Source: Trichopria drosophilae (taxonomy: Eukaryota; Arthropoda; Insecta; Hymenoptera; Diapriidae). From it: a stretch of 64,000 nt of DNA. The DNA lies in contig CM059582.1 of NCBI GenBank assembly GCA_030407085.1, positions 195,842,001 to 195,906,000 of the forward strand, in the 5' to 3' direction. The notes beneath the pieces were generated by a model that was not told the origin of the DNA, made no database searches, and worked only from the letters and a program-made list of their open reading frames with translations. Shown piece after piece: positions 1-11,690 of this stretch; position 1 is the stretch's first letter, and each line of letters starts with the position of its first letter. Made by a program: the position numbers and the translations under genes.

Positions 1-489
1 AGTATGTCTGATTTTTTAGAGACATTTGAAAAAATTGCCAATCATTATGAATTTTCGTTTGTCTACATAGAGAACAATTTTCTTTGAAATTTTATCATAT
101 GAGGTGATTATTTGTAGACAAACCTAGAAAATGAATAAAATTTACAAATTACATATACTGCCTGAATAGTACAAATTCTAAGACGATATGCAATCAGAAT
201 TTTTCTATAACGTAAGGTCTTGCAATTATTATAAAAGCTCTGGTCGTTCAGAAAAACTGTTTTTACGAAGTTAAATATTTTTTTTTGTTCACATTTTTTT
301 TTGTGTATTTTAATCAACTATGTTGTTTATACACTAAATGAATGGGAATTCGATGGAAACTTTTAATCTTCGAAATTTGTTATCTATTATCTTGAATTGT
401 GAAACGTATAATTCGGAGTTTGGAACTTAAACGCCCAATTTTACAAATTTTTGTAAGGATTATTTGATATTGCAACTGTTATTACCACT
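1..489. other. AT-rich non-coding stretch
   Basis: Homopolymer-rich AT sequence with no recognisable gene, RNA or element end. A frame of 69 codons on the minus strand (108-317) is low-complexity and shows no motif, so I do not call it coding. Confidence 0.5.
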
Positions 490-1752
490 CCCTTTAAGGA
501 CCAAATGTACAAAAATTAGACACGAAGTTTGTCAGTATTTTTTAGTATTTAAATTCAATAAAAAAAATTGTGGTATATGCGTTTCCAATTGCTCGAACCC
601 CGCTCTTTCGAATGGTGGATGGTAAAATACTGTCAATTTTAAAATGAACGAATTACAGACCATTTTTTAACAAAAATCATGAGATTTTAAAAGTTTTTTT
701 TCATTTATCGTTTTTTTATCACTTATAGCATTACTATGTCTCAGTTTGGTATAAATAACGTGACAAAAATGTCTAAGCTTCAAAATGGTTATATATGTTT
801 TTATAAAATTCGAAATGGCGGTCCCGAAAATGGCATCCTAAATGAAATTTTCTTCAAAAATTTGAGAACGCTCTGACACAAAAATTATGAACTTTATAAA
901 AAAAATGATAAGAGTAATAAGTTAGAATTCATCGACGAATACACTGGAATATTGCCAGATTTTTTTTATGATATTTTGAAAAAATTTTTAAAATTTACCA
1001 AAAACTCTGAAAAAATTCTAGTATACTCTTTGATGAATTCTAAGCATTTTTTGTTCTTTACAATTTTTTCTAACAGTTGATAATTTCCGATGGAAAAAAT
1101 ATAAAATATATATAAATACGCAACATTCGAGATTTATTTCTTCGAAAACTATCGACTTTAGGAAAAAAATGCTAAGAACAAAAAATGCTTAGAATTAATT
1201 AAAAAAATGTACTCGAATTTTTTCAGAATTTTTGGAAAAAAACAATTAAAAATTTTTTCAAAATATCATAAAAAAATCTGACAAAATTCCAGTGTATTCG
1301 TCGATAAATTCTAACAACTTTTTACTCTTATTATTTTTTTTTATAAAGTTCATCATTTTTGTGTCAGAGCGTTCTCAAATTTTTCAAGAAAATTTCATTT
1401 AGGACGCCATTTTCGGGACCGCCATTTCGAATTTTATAAAAACATATATCACCATTTTGAAGCTTAGACATTTTTGTCACGTTATTTATACCGAACTGAG
1501 GCATAGTAATGCTATAAGTGATAAAAAAAAAGATAAATGAAAAAAAACTTTTAAAATCTCATGATTTTTGTTAAAAAATGGTCTGTAATTCGTTCATTTT
1601 AAAACTGACAGTATTTTACCATCCACCATTCGAAAGAGCGGGGTTCGAGCAATTGGAAACGTATATACCACAATTTTTTTCATTGAATTTAAATACTAAA
1701 AAATACTGACAAACTTCGTGTCAAATTTTTGTACATTTTGGTCCTTAAAGGG
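490..1752. mobile_element. Long foldback (inverted-repeat) element, non-autonomous DNA transposon
   Basis: Two arms of about 570 bases (about 490-1058 and 1180-1752) are near-perfect reverse complements around a loop of about 120 bases. The termini are CCCTTTAAGGACCAAA on the left and its complement on the right. The right end abuts TTAA (1753-1756), as expected for piggyBac-type insertion, but the left flank reads CACT, so the target duplication is not intact. There is no transposase frame. Arm divergence is low apart from small indels, which suggests a fairly recent insertion or an arm kept alike by gene conversion. A diverged inverted repeat at 48588-49272 shares interior sequence (for example AAAAAATGCTTAGAATT). 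The arm structure is seen directly; the piggyBac assignment is inference. Confidence 0.85.
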
Positions 1753-1756
1753 TTAA

Positions 1757-3399
1757 TCGAGTTTTATTTCATCTGTATCATAAAAATAATTTTTTTAAAC
1801 AAAAAATGTTTCCTATTTTTCGCTCTACAACCAATCCGGAATATTAAAAAAAACAAAGAGTGAAATAGAAAGAGAAGTCTTGTTTTGTCTTCACATTAAA
1901 ATTAAAAGTATAAAAAATGGATCGGAATTTATATTTTTAAAGTTATCACGATTTTTATGTTATGTTAGGTTGCGGATGCCAACGCCTTATATAAGATGTA
2001 AAGTTTCATTTAATTTAAGGAATCCTTCTTTATAAAAATATTTACATGAAAAACTGTGATAAACTATTATGATACGGAACCAGACTAAATTCACCCTTTC
2101 TATAAAAGTTATTTAGCTGAAAAACGGCGGTAATTTATGCCATTTCTAGACGTTAAGCAAATTACAATTTTTTTTGGATACCTTTTGATGCACATTATCA
2201 TATGTAAAAAGTTCGAATAACATTATAAGATAAAAATATTAGAAGAAGATATTAGTAGAAGTATAACTTACTTTTTAAAAAATCTGAAACTTCATAAACC
2301 TTATTTTTATTAGAAAAACTTTCTAAAAGCCAAAATTTTTGCAGCCAAACTGGAATGTATAGCATGTAGTCTATTCCTTATTACCAATTCAATCGAATTT
2401 AATCAATTATGCCTTAGAAGCTGTTGAAATCAGTATAACATCAGAGTCCCTCCTGTAAAAAGTGGTATTTTTTGTTTGGCACACCATTTAATCTCGAATA
2501 TCATTTATGTAATCTCTATTCCTTAATATTTTCGGTGCATATTCATTTGGTTGGCTAGGTAGATGCTATTTGAAAAATTCTAAAAATTTAACATCAATAT
2601 AGATACACATAAATCGTATTATTTTTTTCCTAAATGAAAAGAGATGACAAAACAAGAGCCGGAAGGTACAAACCGAAAGATAACTAATTGAATAATTTCA
2701 CAGTTTATTATTAGTACTGTAATTAATTGATTAAAATTAAACTATTTTATGAGAATTAATGAACAATTAGGCTATTATTTACGGAATTTGACAAATAAAT
2801 GTAATTTAATTATGATTGAAAATGCTTGATATATTTCCTATCAATATCTACTGTTTTTAGCCACTCAGAATAATTTTATTTAGTTAAATTTAGGTCAAAT
2901 ATGCAATTTTACAACAAAAAATCTATAAAAAGTTCGTATTTTTTGCTGCTATCGAAGATTAACTATACCAGAAAAGAATTTTTTCGATACTGTACCTTTT
3001 GAAGATTTTGGGAATTTGCTAACATAAACAATTTCATATTAGTCTATTGATTGCTACGAAATATTCTCATGTTCATCAACCTACAATAACGATTCTTCAA
3101 ATATTTCTTAATAGACGTCCTTATTCGTGTGAATTCTGGACGCTCTTTCAATTATTACCAGTAAAATAGAGACCAAAGTAAACATAATAAAATCACCCAT
3201 GCAGTTATGCTCTGACCTATTATTATAATTGGCATCATTCGTTGAGAAAAGCACATTAATTTCCTCGATGAGAACGATGATTACAGCTATTAATTAAGAC
3301 TAAGAATCTTCTAATAAAGAGCCATTTTTATTAATCGGCATGTTGTTGCACGTTCATGCATCAACAACCTTTATAGCAATGTCGTGAAAAACGGGATAG
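1757..3399. other. AT-rich non-coding stretch
   Basis: No open frame of note, no clear repeat boundary and no RNA motif. GC content begins to rise after about 3350. Confidence 0.5.
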
Positions 3400-4830
3400 A
3401 CCCTAGGGGATCTTAAACACAGTTCCGTCATGCCATCCTATTGTCGACTGTGTCCAAATTCCCCGTCAACCTCGAAATTCCAAACCCTCTCGACTTCGAA
3501 AATCACTGGGTGAGAGAAAGATGCGGAAACATTGCTAGTAAGTAGAAGGGAATCCCCCACGAGAGTCTCCTCGATCGACCCCACGAAAATCCCACCCACA
3601 CGTTCGCGTACATCGCTCGTATCTTTCACATGGAAACAGCTGTCGTACTCACACTAGTTATTCCTTTTTATCCTATTGACTGCCTGATACATCCATCTCA
3701 TTTCTTCTCCCTTTCTCTCGTCCCTCTTGAGAAGTTGCCATCGAAAGGAGCTACGAGAAATGTGGCAAATTTCCCTTCTTCGCCCCACCCTCATAGAACT
3801 TTGCAAATTATACGGCTGTAGTTGAAAATGCGATTATTTAAGCACAATTAAGCTCTACTTTGGTCTAACTAAGTATGGAGGAGGAGAAACGTTTCATCAT
3901 TTTTTTTACGTATATTCTTGGACTGTCATTTTTGGAATAGACTATTGTATTCGACGTTTATTATTAAGTTTAAAATCGCTGCCAACTGTCCAGAATATAA
4001 TTTGGTCCGGATAATCAATTACACCAACTTTTCAAATCCCCTAATGACTTCCATGAGAGGTTTCTCATCCGAGTTTTTGCAACTACTTTCATTCGTGGCT
4101 TCATCGCGTGACCATTTTGTGATATTTCGGCTCACTTTCAGCCTCCTGTCGTTTTCTGCTTTGTGTTCGTGAATCTTCGACCTTGAAATAATATTCAATC
4201 GCTAACATGGATTTTTAGGAGTCTGGAGTATGATCTTAAGGTCCAAAGTATTTTCGGTTAGACATCGTGGAAAATAAAAAATTTTGCACATTTTTATCGT
4301 CTCGTGGAATGGAATATCCTTCCATCAAAATTTATCAAACCACCATTGGAGGATTTCTCTGAAACGGAGATTTTTTTACCAAAAATCCAGCACCGAATAT
4401 TTCTGTGGGGTTCCCCTCGTGAATGCACAAACCCGTCCAGAGATCAGATCGCTGGATCTTCCGTGGCCAAAGTGCAAGAACGGTCAGCCCCACCGTCGCC
4501 GTCCCTCACACCGTCCCGTCGTCACGGACACATTCACCAAGAACTCCCTCTTCTGGATGCGATAGTGTGACGTGCGTGTGAGGAACCCCACCACTGAAAT
4601 GCACAGCGTGGTGGAGCCGGCACTGCGTCAGAAGCAGCATTCAGCCGCAGTTTCTCGTAGGACCGGCCTTCCGACGCCCTCAGTACGAAGCCGACGACCG
4701 GGCCGTCCGCACCTGTCGTCCGAGCCGATCTAGAGCAACCGTCGAAGACGCGGAGATCCTCCAAAAAAAAAAATAAAAGAAATCCGTCCATTGTCCATCG
4801 TGTCCGTCCCAAAAAGATTTTTCCAGAAAC

Positions 4831-4850
4831 TTGGACCACCGGTGGTCCAA
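4831..4850. repeat. Perfect 20-bp palindrome in leader region
   Basis: TTGGACCACCGGTGGTCCAA reads identically on both strands with no spacer. In RNA it would form a hairpin only with a strained tip; in DNA it could be a dimeric protein-binding site. It lies inside the candidate first exon. Confidence 0.9.
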
Positions 4851-5103
4851 AACCACCATCGTTTTTTTGGGGATATTTGTGACTAGTGTGTGAACCCGTG
4901 CACTTGATGGATGATGATGCGCTTTGCTCCCTAGGATTCCTTCGTTATTGTTGTGCGTTCTCCGATTTCGTGACTCTCGCATTTTCGTTTCTTCGCTACT
5001 TTCTGCCCGGCGGAAAACAGTGAAGTAACAATTTTCGGTACCGAGGTGTGTGATCACGTGTTGTACGATGCCCTGTGTTGGGTGACTTTTGGATATATTG
5101 CCG

Positions 5104-5154
5104 ATGTTCAGTGATCTTCTCGATTCACCGGACGCGCTCTTCGACGGTTTTTAG
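5104..5154 (+). CDS. Short upstream ORF (16 aa) in candidate leader
   Basis: The frame ATG TTC AGT ... TTT TAG encodes MFSDLLDSPDALFDGF, an acidic and hydrophobic 16-residue peptide, 57 bases before the donor. uORFs of this size are common by chance. It is listed because, if the exon is real, it is the closest complete uORF to the splice site and could affect translation of the downstream gene. No homology is known to me. Confidence 0.15.
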   Translation: MFSDLLDSPDALFDGF

Positions 5155-5420
5155 AAGACTTCCGGATCGGGGAAGGACGTTACGGGCAACGCAGCGGATC
5201 GTTCAGCTCTGGTGAGTCCCGCCTTGGATTTTTATTCGAGATTAAAGCCGAGACGCGCCGCTCAAAACGGGTTTCGACTCGGGGGAGGCGTTTGTGTGGT
5301 AAATAATCGAAGATGCGAACTGTCGGTGTCTTATTTTACGATCCCGATCGTTAACTCGGTCTGGAAGAAACAGGGCCGGTTTCTTTTCTCCTCAGCCCGT
5401 TGAAGGGATCCTGCAGTTTC

Positions 5421-6580
5421 TTCGAAACGAAAGATCGATAATAGATGGATGATAAAGTAGATTCGAAACGTAAGCGGAAGGATTTGCATTGCGACGGAAG
5501 CGTGCAAGCTACTAAGTGATCACAATTCTACACGTGATGTAAACCAAGTTTATGTCATATCCAATCAGTTCCGCTACTGACAAAAGATCGTAAACTTCCT
5601 CGAAGAAAAAAGTTTGTTGACTGCACCTTATTTTTGTCCTATACATTGATGAAGACGTGTTTGTTCCATAAATAAACGTACAGTGACGAATGGTTCGGAT
5701 CAAAAGAAAAAAACTGAACACATGTTTGATGACAACAATCTATCACTATTAATATTCGTCTTATGTTCCCATTTCCCCAGCTTCTTCTTGTATTGACTCG
5801 TACATTTGTCGACATTAACGCGCACATCAGGGATTGAAGTGATCGATTAATCCCGTTGGTGTCTAGAGGAGAATCGATCCATTCGTCAGATCGAACATGT
5901 TGGTAGGTCTCAACGCTGCTTTCGATGAGATTCAGAAGCCGTAACGAAGGTCAAACTTTGCAAAGCGGACACAACTTTGCATCACCTTGTAAAGAATTAT
6001 GTATTCAAATGTCGATCATTTCGGTTATTCCACGGGAGGTGATGTTGATTTCCTTCGAGAGGTTTTGGAGTTATTGAATGTAAATATTATCCATTGTAGA
6101 TTTGAGATAAGACCCATTCGAGAATAGCAGTACCCTGATATCAGGACCAAAAATACTTTGCAAATTAGTTGAAGGTTAAACGTTCTCCAAGAAATTGAAG
6201 CTAATTTTGGTATTATATAAATATTTCAATTCGATAAACGGAAATGAGCATGATAAAGGATCGGACCAAAACTCCACATCCGTCGTTCTGTTCTGTCACG
6301 CCTTCGATTGTCAGCTGATATTACCCGCATAAAGTGCACATCCTACTAAGAACAAGGACTTCTCGTATCGGGATTCATCGTTCGTTTCTAATTAGCAGAT
6401 GCACGCGCTGGTTGCACGTCGTATATTTTGTCCGGTACTGAAATGAGCATAGGTTGGAGAAATCGAACTTTGATCAATGGTGCGGTTTCTCATGTATTAC
6501 GGCGAGGCTTTTACGAACGGGTGAAGATAGTTTAGATACTGCCAATAACCACGAAGATTCTAAGTAAAAGCCAATTACAA
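5421..6580. other. Presumed intron, no gene seen
   Basis: Mixed-composition sequence directly after the candidate first exon. I see no exon, RNA gene or repeat boundary. GC declines gradually toward 6500. Confidence 0.45.
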
Positions 6581-6628
6581 AAATACCAATACTTATGTAA
6601 ATTGGAAAATAGATATACTCCAGGAACG
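6581..6628 (+). repeat. 48-bp dispersed terminal repeat, copy 1
   Basis: About 45 of 48 bases match 8411-8458, including the tail ATACTCCAGG(A/G)ACG. The first 37 bases match the inverted copy ending near 8495. It is likely the terminal sequence of the composite element. Confidence 0.8.
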
Positions 6629-6966
6629 ATTAATCGAGGAATTCCTCGCATAATAAACTACACGATAGTTTCAGTTATTTTTAGTTTTGATTTATTAATG
6701 ATCTATAGAAAATCTACTGTTACTCGCTCCGGAAACTACACTCCGATACAATTCGCGAAGTCGAGATTTTTAAGTTCCCCAACTTTCAAAAGTAAAAGTG
6801 GTGTCAAGTTCGGAAGGAAATAATTGTGTGCATAGAATTGAATCGTTTTAGTTTATTGCTTATTAATATTCGATGCAGTGCCATTAAAGCTGCAATGTAA
6901 ACATTTCTAATGATGTGATTAATATAGAAGTTTTTAAAAACGTTGACGATTAAATGAAATGTTATA

Positions 6967-7772
6967 CGGTGCGTCTAGTGAAAATGAAATGAAAATTTCC
7001 TAAACTCCAATTTTAACGATGGTATTTTCTGTATAATACTGTAGAAGTAGTTCTATATGTTACTGTATAGATACGTTTTATGACGCAATGGAAATCGTAC
7101 TTTTTTTTATTGCTGATACGAATAGGTTTGTTATTTTGCATACTAGAAATTTTAATAAAACACAGGGAACGACATGTAAATCCTTAATCTTTATATCCCT
7201 TTAATTTGAGTATTATATTCCTTCAATAATAGCACCTAAACTTCCTACATCGATTATTTCCTGTTGACATAATATTATTTTTCTATAGAAATTGTATACA
7301 TACAAGTGCATAAGAGTTTTTTCTACGAATGTGAAGGATGCGTATTCTTTCAAAAAAAAGTGTGCGCATGCGTTAAAGAATATTTTTTGTTACGTAAGTG
7401 TGCGTACAGTGTAGCTGAAAAAATACATAAATCATACTTTATGCACACTGCCACAAACAATATTTTGTTTACTGCATTTGAATTTTTAATTTTTTTAAAA
7501 ATGTCATCATATTATTGAAGGAATATAATATGTTTCAAAGAGTAAATGCTTAAACACCCAAATGTTTCAACAATGAAAATGTTCATTGCGTTTTATTGTG
7601 ATTCTGTGAACTGAAAAGAGAAAATAAAAAAAACGATTTTATGTCGGCAGCAAAACAAAAAACCCTACAGATAGGATTTTCATAAAACGTGTCTATAAAA
7701 TTTCAAAGAAAAGCACAGACGTTAAAATTGGAGGTGATGGAAATTTTCATTTAATTTTCACTAGATGCACCG
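6967..7772. mobile_element. Foldback MITE of about 0.8 kb with ~51-bp terminal inverted repeats
   Basis: The left arm 6967-7017 begins CGGTGCGTCTAGTGAAAAT. The right arm 7721-7772 is its complement with a few mismatches. An inner complementary pair (about 7209-7231 and 7511-7532, TATTATATTCCTTCAATAAT-like) extends the fold. GTTAT occurs at 6961-6965 and again at 7775-7779, a possible target-site duplication. There is no coding capacity. Superfamily unassigned. Confidence 0.7.
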
Positions 7773-8400
7773 AGGTTATTTAAACACTCTTCTCTGAGCA
7801 TGTCGGATGTTATTGAATGTCAAAACACGTTTTTGAGATTTGACAGATTAACGGGAAAAAAGTTTTTTATATTGACTTTCAAATTAATCAAATGCTCTAC
7901 TAGAGTTTTTTTTAAATAAAGAAACAACTTAGACATTTTCAGTTTTTTGTTAAGTACGCAGGATTTGTTTTGACGTTTTCTTACTATGTACTTTTCTTGC
8001 ATGCAAAAATGTAACAGCACAATCGTACATAGCAGTAAAAAGATTTACGGTATCTTGTAAAATTCTCGGTTATATGAATTCCAATTCAAAATTTTGTCAA
8101 AATATCCTTAATGCTTTTTATTCTTCCTCTGTTAAGAATAAAATTAACTGCCATTTAGACATATTTTTATATTCACTTTTTAAATCGATTAAGCATAGTA
8201 GTTTTATTGGATCTTGGGTTATTTTTTTGCATTTATGGTACTAAATTCAGAAATTTTCAATTAGTTTGAAACATTGAAATGCGCAATGGTTTAAAAAATT
8301 GTAAAAGTCGAATAAAAAAAGTGTTCTTCATACGTGATATTACAATTTGTTTACTAGTAGATTATACTGTTTTCTATTATCTATACTCAAAAAACAAATT

Positions 8401-8505
8401 ATTTTATATTAAATACCAATACTTGTGTAAATTGGAAAATAGACATACTCCAGGGACGTATATCTATTTTCCAATTTACATAAGTATTGGTATTTAATAT
8501 AAAAT
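8401..8505. repeat. 47-bp arm hairpin
   Basis: Arms 8401-8447 and 8459-8505 match at about 45 of 47 positions around an 11-base loop (CTCCAGGGACG). An RNA from either strand would be a long, nearly perfect stem, so this could be processed as a small-RNA precursor if transcribed. The arms are two opposed copies of the composite element's terminus. Confidence 0.9.
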
Positions 8506-9084
8506 AAATGAAAATAATAAATACCATTTAGAATACTAGAGTACATTTTCGTTTTTTTATTACATTTGTTTTTCTTTGTAGTTTTATTAGATAAAAATGT
8601 TTCAACTAAATAAAAATTAAAAAAAAACGATTATATTGTAACTAAGGTTTTCAAAATGTTTAAGAATCTTGTAATATTAATGAAAGAATCTAAAAATTTC
8701 ACTTCTATGTTACAAAAAATTTTTTATTATAATAATTTTTTGTATTTTTAGAATATATTTAATAAACTATGTGACTCATAAACTACATTACTTCTAATTC
8801 ACAAAATATTACTATGAAAATACTTTCCATTCCTAAGTAAATTATTCTAAAAATATCCGGAATTATTCTATTCATATTTCATAATATTACTTAGATAAGG
8901 TGTGAATTAGCAAATATATTACTTTCAACTGGAAGAAATGACTTTTAAAATATTTTGTACATTCAACGACCTTTACAATGTCTCTAATTAAACATGCTAA
9001 AGATATTTTTTACTTTATACCAAATGCGAAGACCAAATTTAGTCCTCATTTTTCAATGAGATATCATGTTTAGTGGATATATCT
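8506..9084. other. AT-rich non-coding stretch
   Basis: Very AT-rich, with no frame, repeat boundary or RNA motif that I can support. Confidence 0.5.
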
Positions 9085-9352
9085 ACTCTCTAAATTGGAA
9101 TTAGTAGAAAACTACTAATTCGTAAACGAAAAGTAGGATACAACATATAATTATAGTAATCATGTTTACTAATAAAATGTGAAAAACTACTATTTCATTA
9201 GTCAAATACTATTTTTTATTAATAGCAGATCTAACACTTAGATCAGTTTAATTCTAGTATTATATTAGCGGTGACTTATTATTTAGCAAAAAATTAACTA
9301 ATTTATGATAACCAATCGTAGTATTTTTTTTACTAATTAAGATTTAGAGAGT
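9085..9352. mobile_element. MITE with ACTCTCTAAAT terminal inverted repeats
   Basis: The left end reads ACTCTCTAAATTGGAATTAG. The right end (about 9321-9352) is the complement of ACTCTCTAAATCTTAATTAG. The inverted match continues for about 27 bases. The element is about 268 bp, has no coding capacity, and its interior is rich in ACTAAT/ATTAGT. Confidence 0.65.
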
Positions 9353-11690
9353 CCAAAATTCGTAGTTAAAAGGAAAATACCACATTTCTTTCATTTAAGT
9401 TCTGAACTTGATGCTGTGTCATAAATTGGAATATAATAATGGTTTTTAGTAATATTTTGTCTTCGAACAAAATTAGTAAGAACGAAATGTTTTAACTATT
9501 ATCCCTAAAAACTACTTTTTTTGTTCGACCAACCTTGTTTTTGAATTTACTATTTTTAATTAATTGAATATTTAGTCATTACATTTAGTAAAATATGTAG
9601 TTAAACAAAGTTACTCAAATTAACTTTTCGATTCCATTCAGTTGACTTCATTCTTCGTTACTTTAACTGATGAAATTTAGTTGAAGGCCTATCGAATTTA
9701 CTCACGATAGTTAAATAGTCAAGTTTATTAAAAATGCTTTTCTACTACTATTATTAAATTTATATAAGTTAATTTACATACGTGTAGTCGTTAGTCACTA
9801 TTCAATTAAACTATCAATATTTAGTGTTACCGATTACTACTTATCTCTAATTATTTAGGATAGTAAAATTCTGAGTTTTCAAACATGAACAAACTTTTCT
9901 CTGGGGAGTCTCAGAAAAATAAATATTTAAATTATATAAGAAATCTTTTTTATAGAAGTGCAAAATTTAACAATGACTTTAGAACATCTATGTTAATGTA
10001 CTTATATATTTCACAATGTTTCGATTATTATTCTGACTAACTGTTCTGAAGACGATTTCTAATCGTAAACTTTGAAACTAATTGAAACAACACATGCATG
10101 TAAGCAAATAAGTTTCATGTTCGTAATTCATGGTAGGAAGTTATATGACAAATCCAATGACGAATACTAAATTTATCTACTGCATATTATGTAGACAATT
10201 GAGGAAAGTTATTTTCATTTAACCTTTCATTTTTACTTCCTATTTTATATGTTTATTTTAAATCTTAACATTTTGCATAATAAATGTAGAATGGCATTGC
10301 GTTTACTAAATAGTATTGAAGTTTAAAAACTTTGTAAATATGACATTCCGCTTTTAATTTACAATTTACTGCAGTAATTTTTTATTATAAATGCTGTATT
10401 AAGAATAACTCGTTACTTATCTTCAGAATCAAATAATTTAAGAACTTCTAAGATTCATATTAATTAAATACATATTTAATAAAAGTAAGACTGCTGACAA
10501 AAACGTTGCAGATTTTTTATTATTTTTGCTTACGTCTTATAGTAAAAATCAGTTATAAAAACAACATTTAATGAAACTGTAAGAACTGCTAAAATTATAC
10601 CATAATATTATATAAATAGTATCAGTAACTACAATAACTACATTCAAATACTTTCTTCGCGAGGAATAACTATGAAAGTTTTCGATACACTTAATAGTTG
10701 CTAATATACTCATGATTTCAAGAGTAATTTACATAGTTATAAGAATTAAAGTACTAATAATAGTTATATATAACTGGAAGATTTAATAAATATTATCATA
10801 ATACCAATTTATGTCAGTTACAAAAACAAAAATAGTAGGAACAACTAAATATTTGATTAAATTAACTAAAAAACTATATTTATTATATTGATAATCAATA
10901 TTTAGGACATTTTAATTAATAATTATTCCAGTCCATAAAAAACCGTTTTGAAGAGAAAGAATAGTAAATCGTTTATTCATGTCAATATGTAATAAGTTAA
11001 ATGTGCTAAGTAATAATTGAAAATAGACAAATATTTATTACTATAACTTTATTGGTAACAATGTCAAATTTATGCATTTTATTTAGAATTATTTGTAATC
11101 ATTTAATTATCATAATCATATTATATTGTAAACTACTATAAGTAGGGATATTTTCCAATACTTTTTCTACCTCAATATTGCTGCTGATAATTAAGTTACT
11201 AGAAGTCTGCAGACTTAATCTGATATCTATACATTATTTATAAATATTTCCATTCCTACTATAAATTTTTCCTTAATACTCTTCGAATAATAGCCTACGT
11301 GCATGATAAAAAATATCTGGAATTTGGATAAAAACGTAATATAATAAACAGTCAACCATTCAACTATTAGTTAAGATTACATTAAACCGTAGTTCTAAAT
11401 TTCACAAAAGATATCGATAATGTGTTTAAACTTTTACGAAAATGTATTTTTTAATAACGTTTTAAGGTAATATCTTCTGAAATAAGTTATGTAACTTCCG
11501 AATATGAAATTGGAATTGCGCTAACTTATCTTATTCTAACCATATACTAATTAGTTTCCATAGTGAACGATTTCAGTTAGATCCTCCAAAATTATGGAAA
11601 TAAACGACTTCGAGTTAAATTTCTTTGTTTTGTTTTATTTGATTTAATTTTACACTTCACTTCAACAATTTTAGAGTGCAACCAAACCAT
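9353..11690. other. Very AT-rich stretch with recurrent TTAGT/ACTAA words
   Basis: No gene seen. Words such as TTTAGTAA and ACTAATTA recur far more than in other AT-rich parts of the window. Similar text occurs at 33790-33930 and 52090-52270, which suggests decayed copies of the repeat family seen at 9085-9352. Confidence 0.4.

Larger units (their letters stand above)
4680..5211 (+). other. Candidate non-coding first exon (5' UTR) with consensus donor
   Basis: The sequence CTCTG|GTGAGTCC gives a near-ideal 5' splice site (GTGAGT at 5212-5217) at the 3' edge of the GC-rich island. No upstream ATG opens a long frame reaching the donor; the ATGs present make short uORFs, for example 5104-5154. 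The most economical reading is an untranslated leader exon spliced into a long downstream intron. The exon's 5' end is unknown; 4680 is chosen only because of the initiator-like TCAGT. The host gene cannot be named because no coding exon of it is recognised in the window. Confidence 0.45.
3400..5420 (+). promoter_or_regulatory. GC/CpG-rich promoter-like island
   Basis: This is the most GC- and CpG-rich part of the window, densest at about 4400-5400, standing out from AT-rich flanks. It ends in a consensus splice donor. An arthropod initiator-like TCAGT lies at 4680-4684, with a weak DPE-like GCACC at 4709-4713. A perfect 20-bp palindrome occupies 4831-4850. Overlapping short frames on both strands (4284-5057) are what a stop-poor GC-rich region gives by chance, and I treat them as non-coding. 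Promoter identity is inference from composition, core-element resemblance and the following donor; no TATA box is evident. Confidence 0.5.
6581..8505. mobile_element. Composite AT-rich element bounded by inverted copies of a 37-bp terminal sequence
   Basis: A sequence starting AAATACCAATACTTATG lies at 6581-6628 in the + direction, and its complement lies at 8459-8505. A third copy in + orientation (8411-8458) sits directly before the right-hand inverted copy and makes a hairpin with it. Between them lie a nested inverted-repeat element (6967-7772) and a diverged direct repeat (about 7867-7911 and 8168-8212). No transposase frame is seen. The layout fits a MITE or foldback element carrying another insertion, with a duplicated terminus at the right. 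Outer boundaries are approximate. Confidence 0.55.

Noticed and set aside
4284..5057. Several overlapping frames of 88-125 codons on both strands
   Set aside because: They share the same GC-rich island in different frames and strands, with no motif; stop-poor composition explains them.
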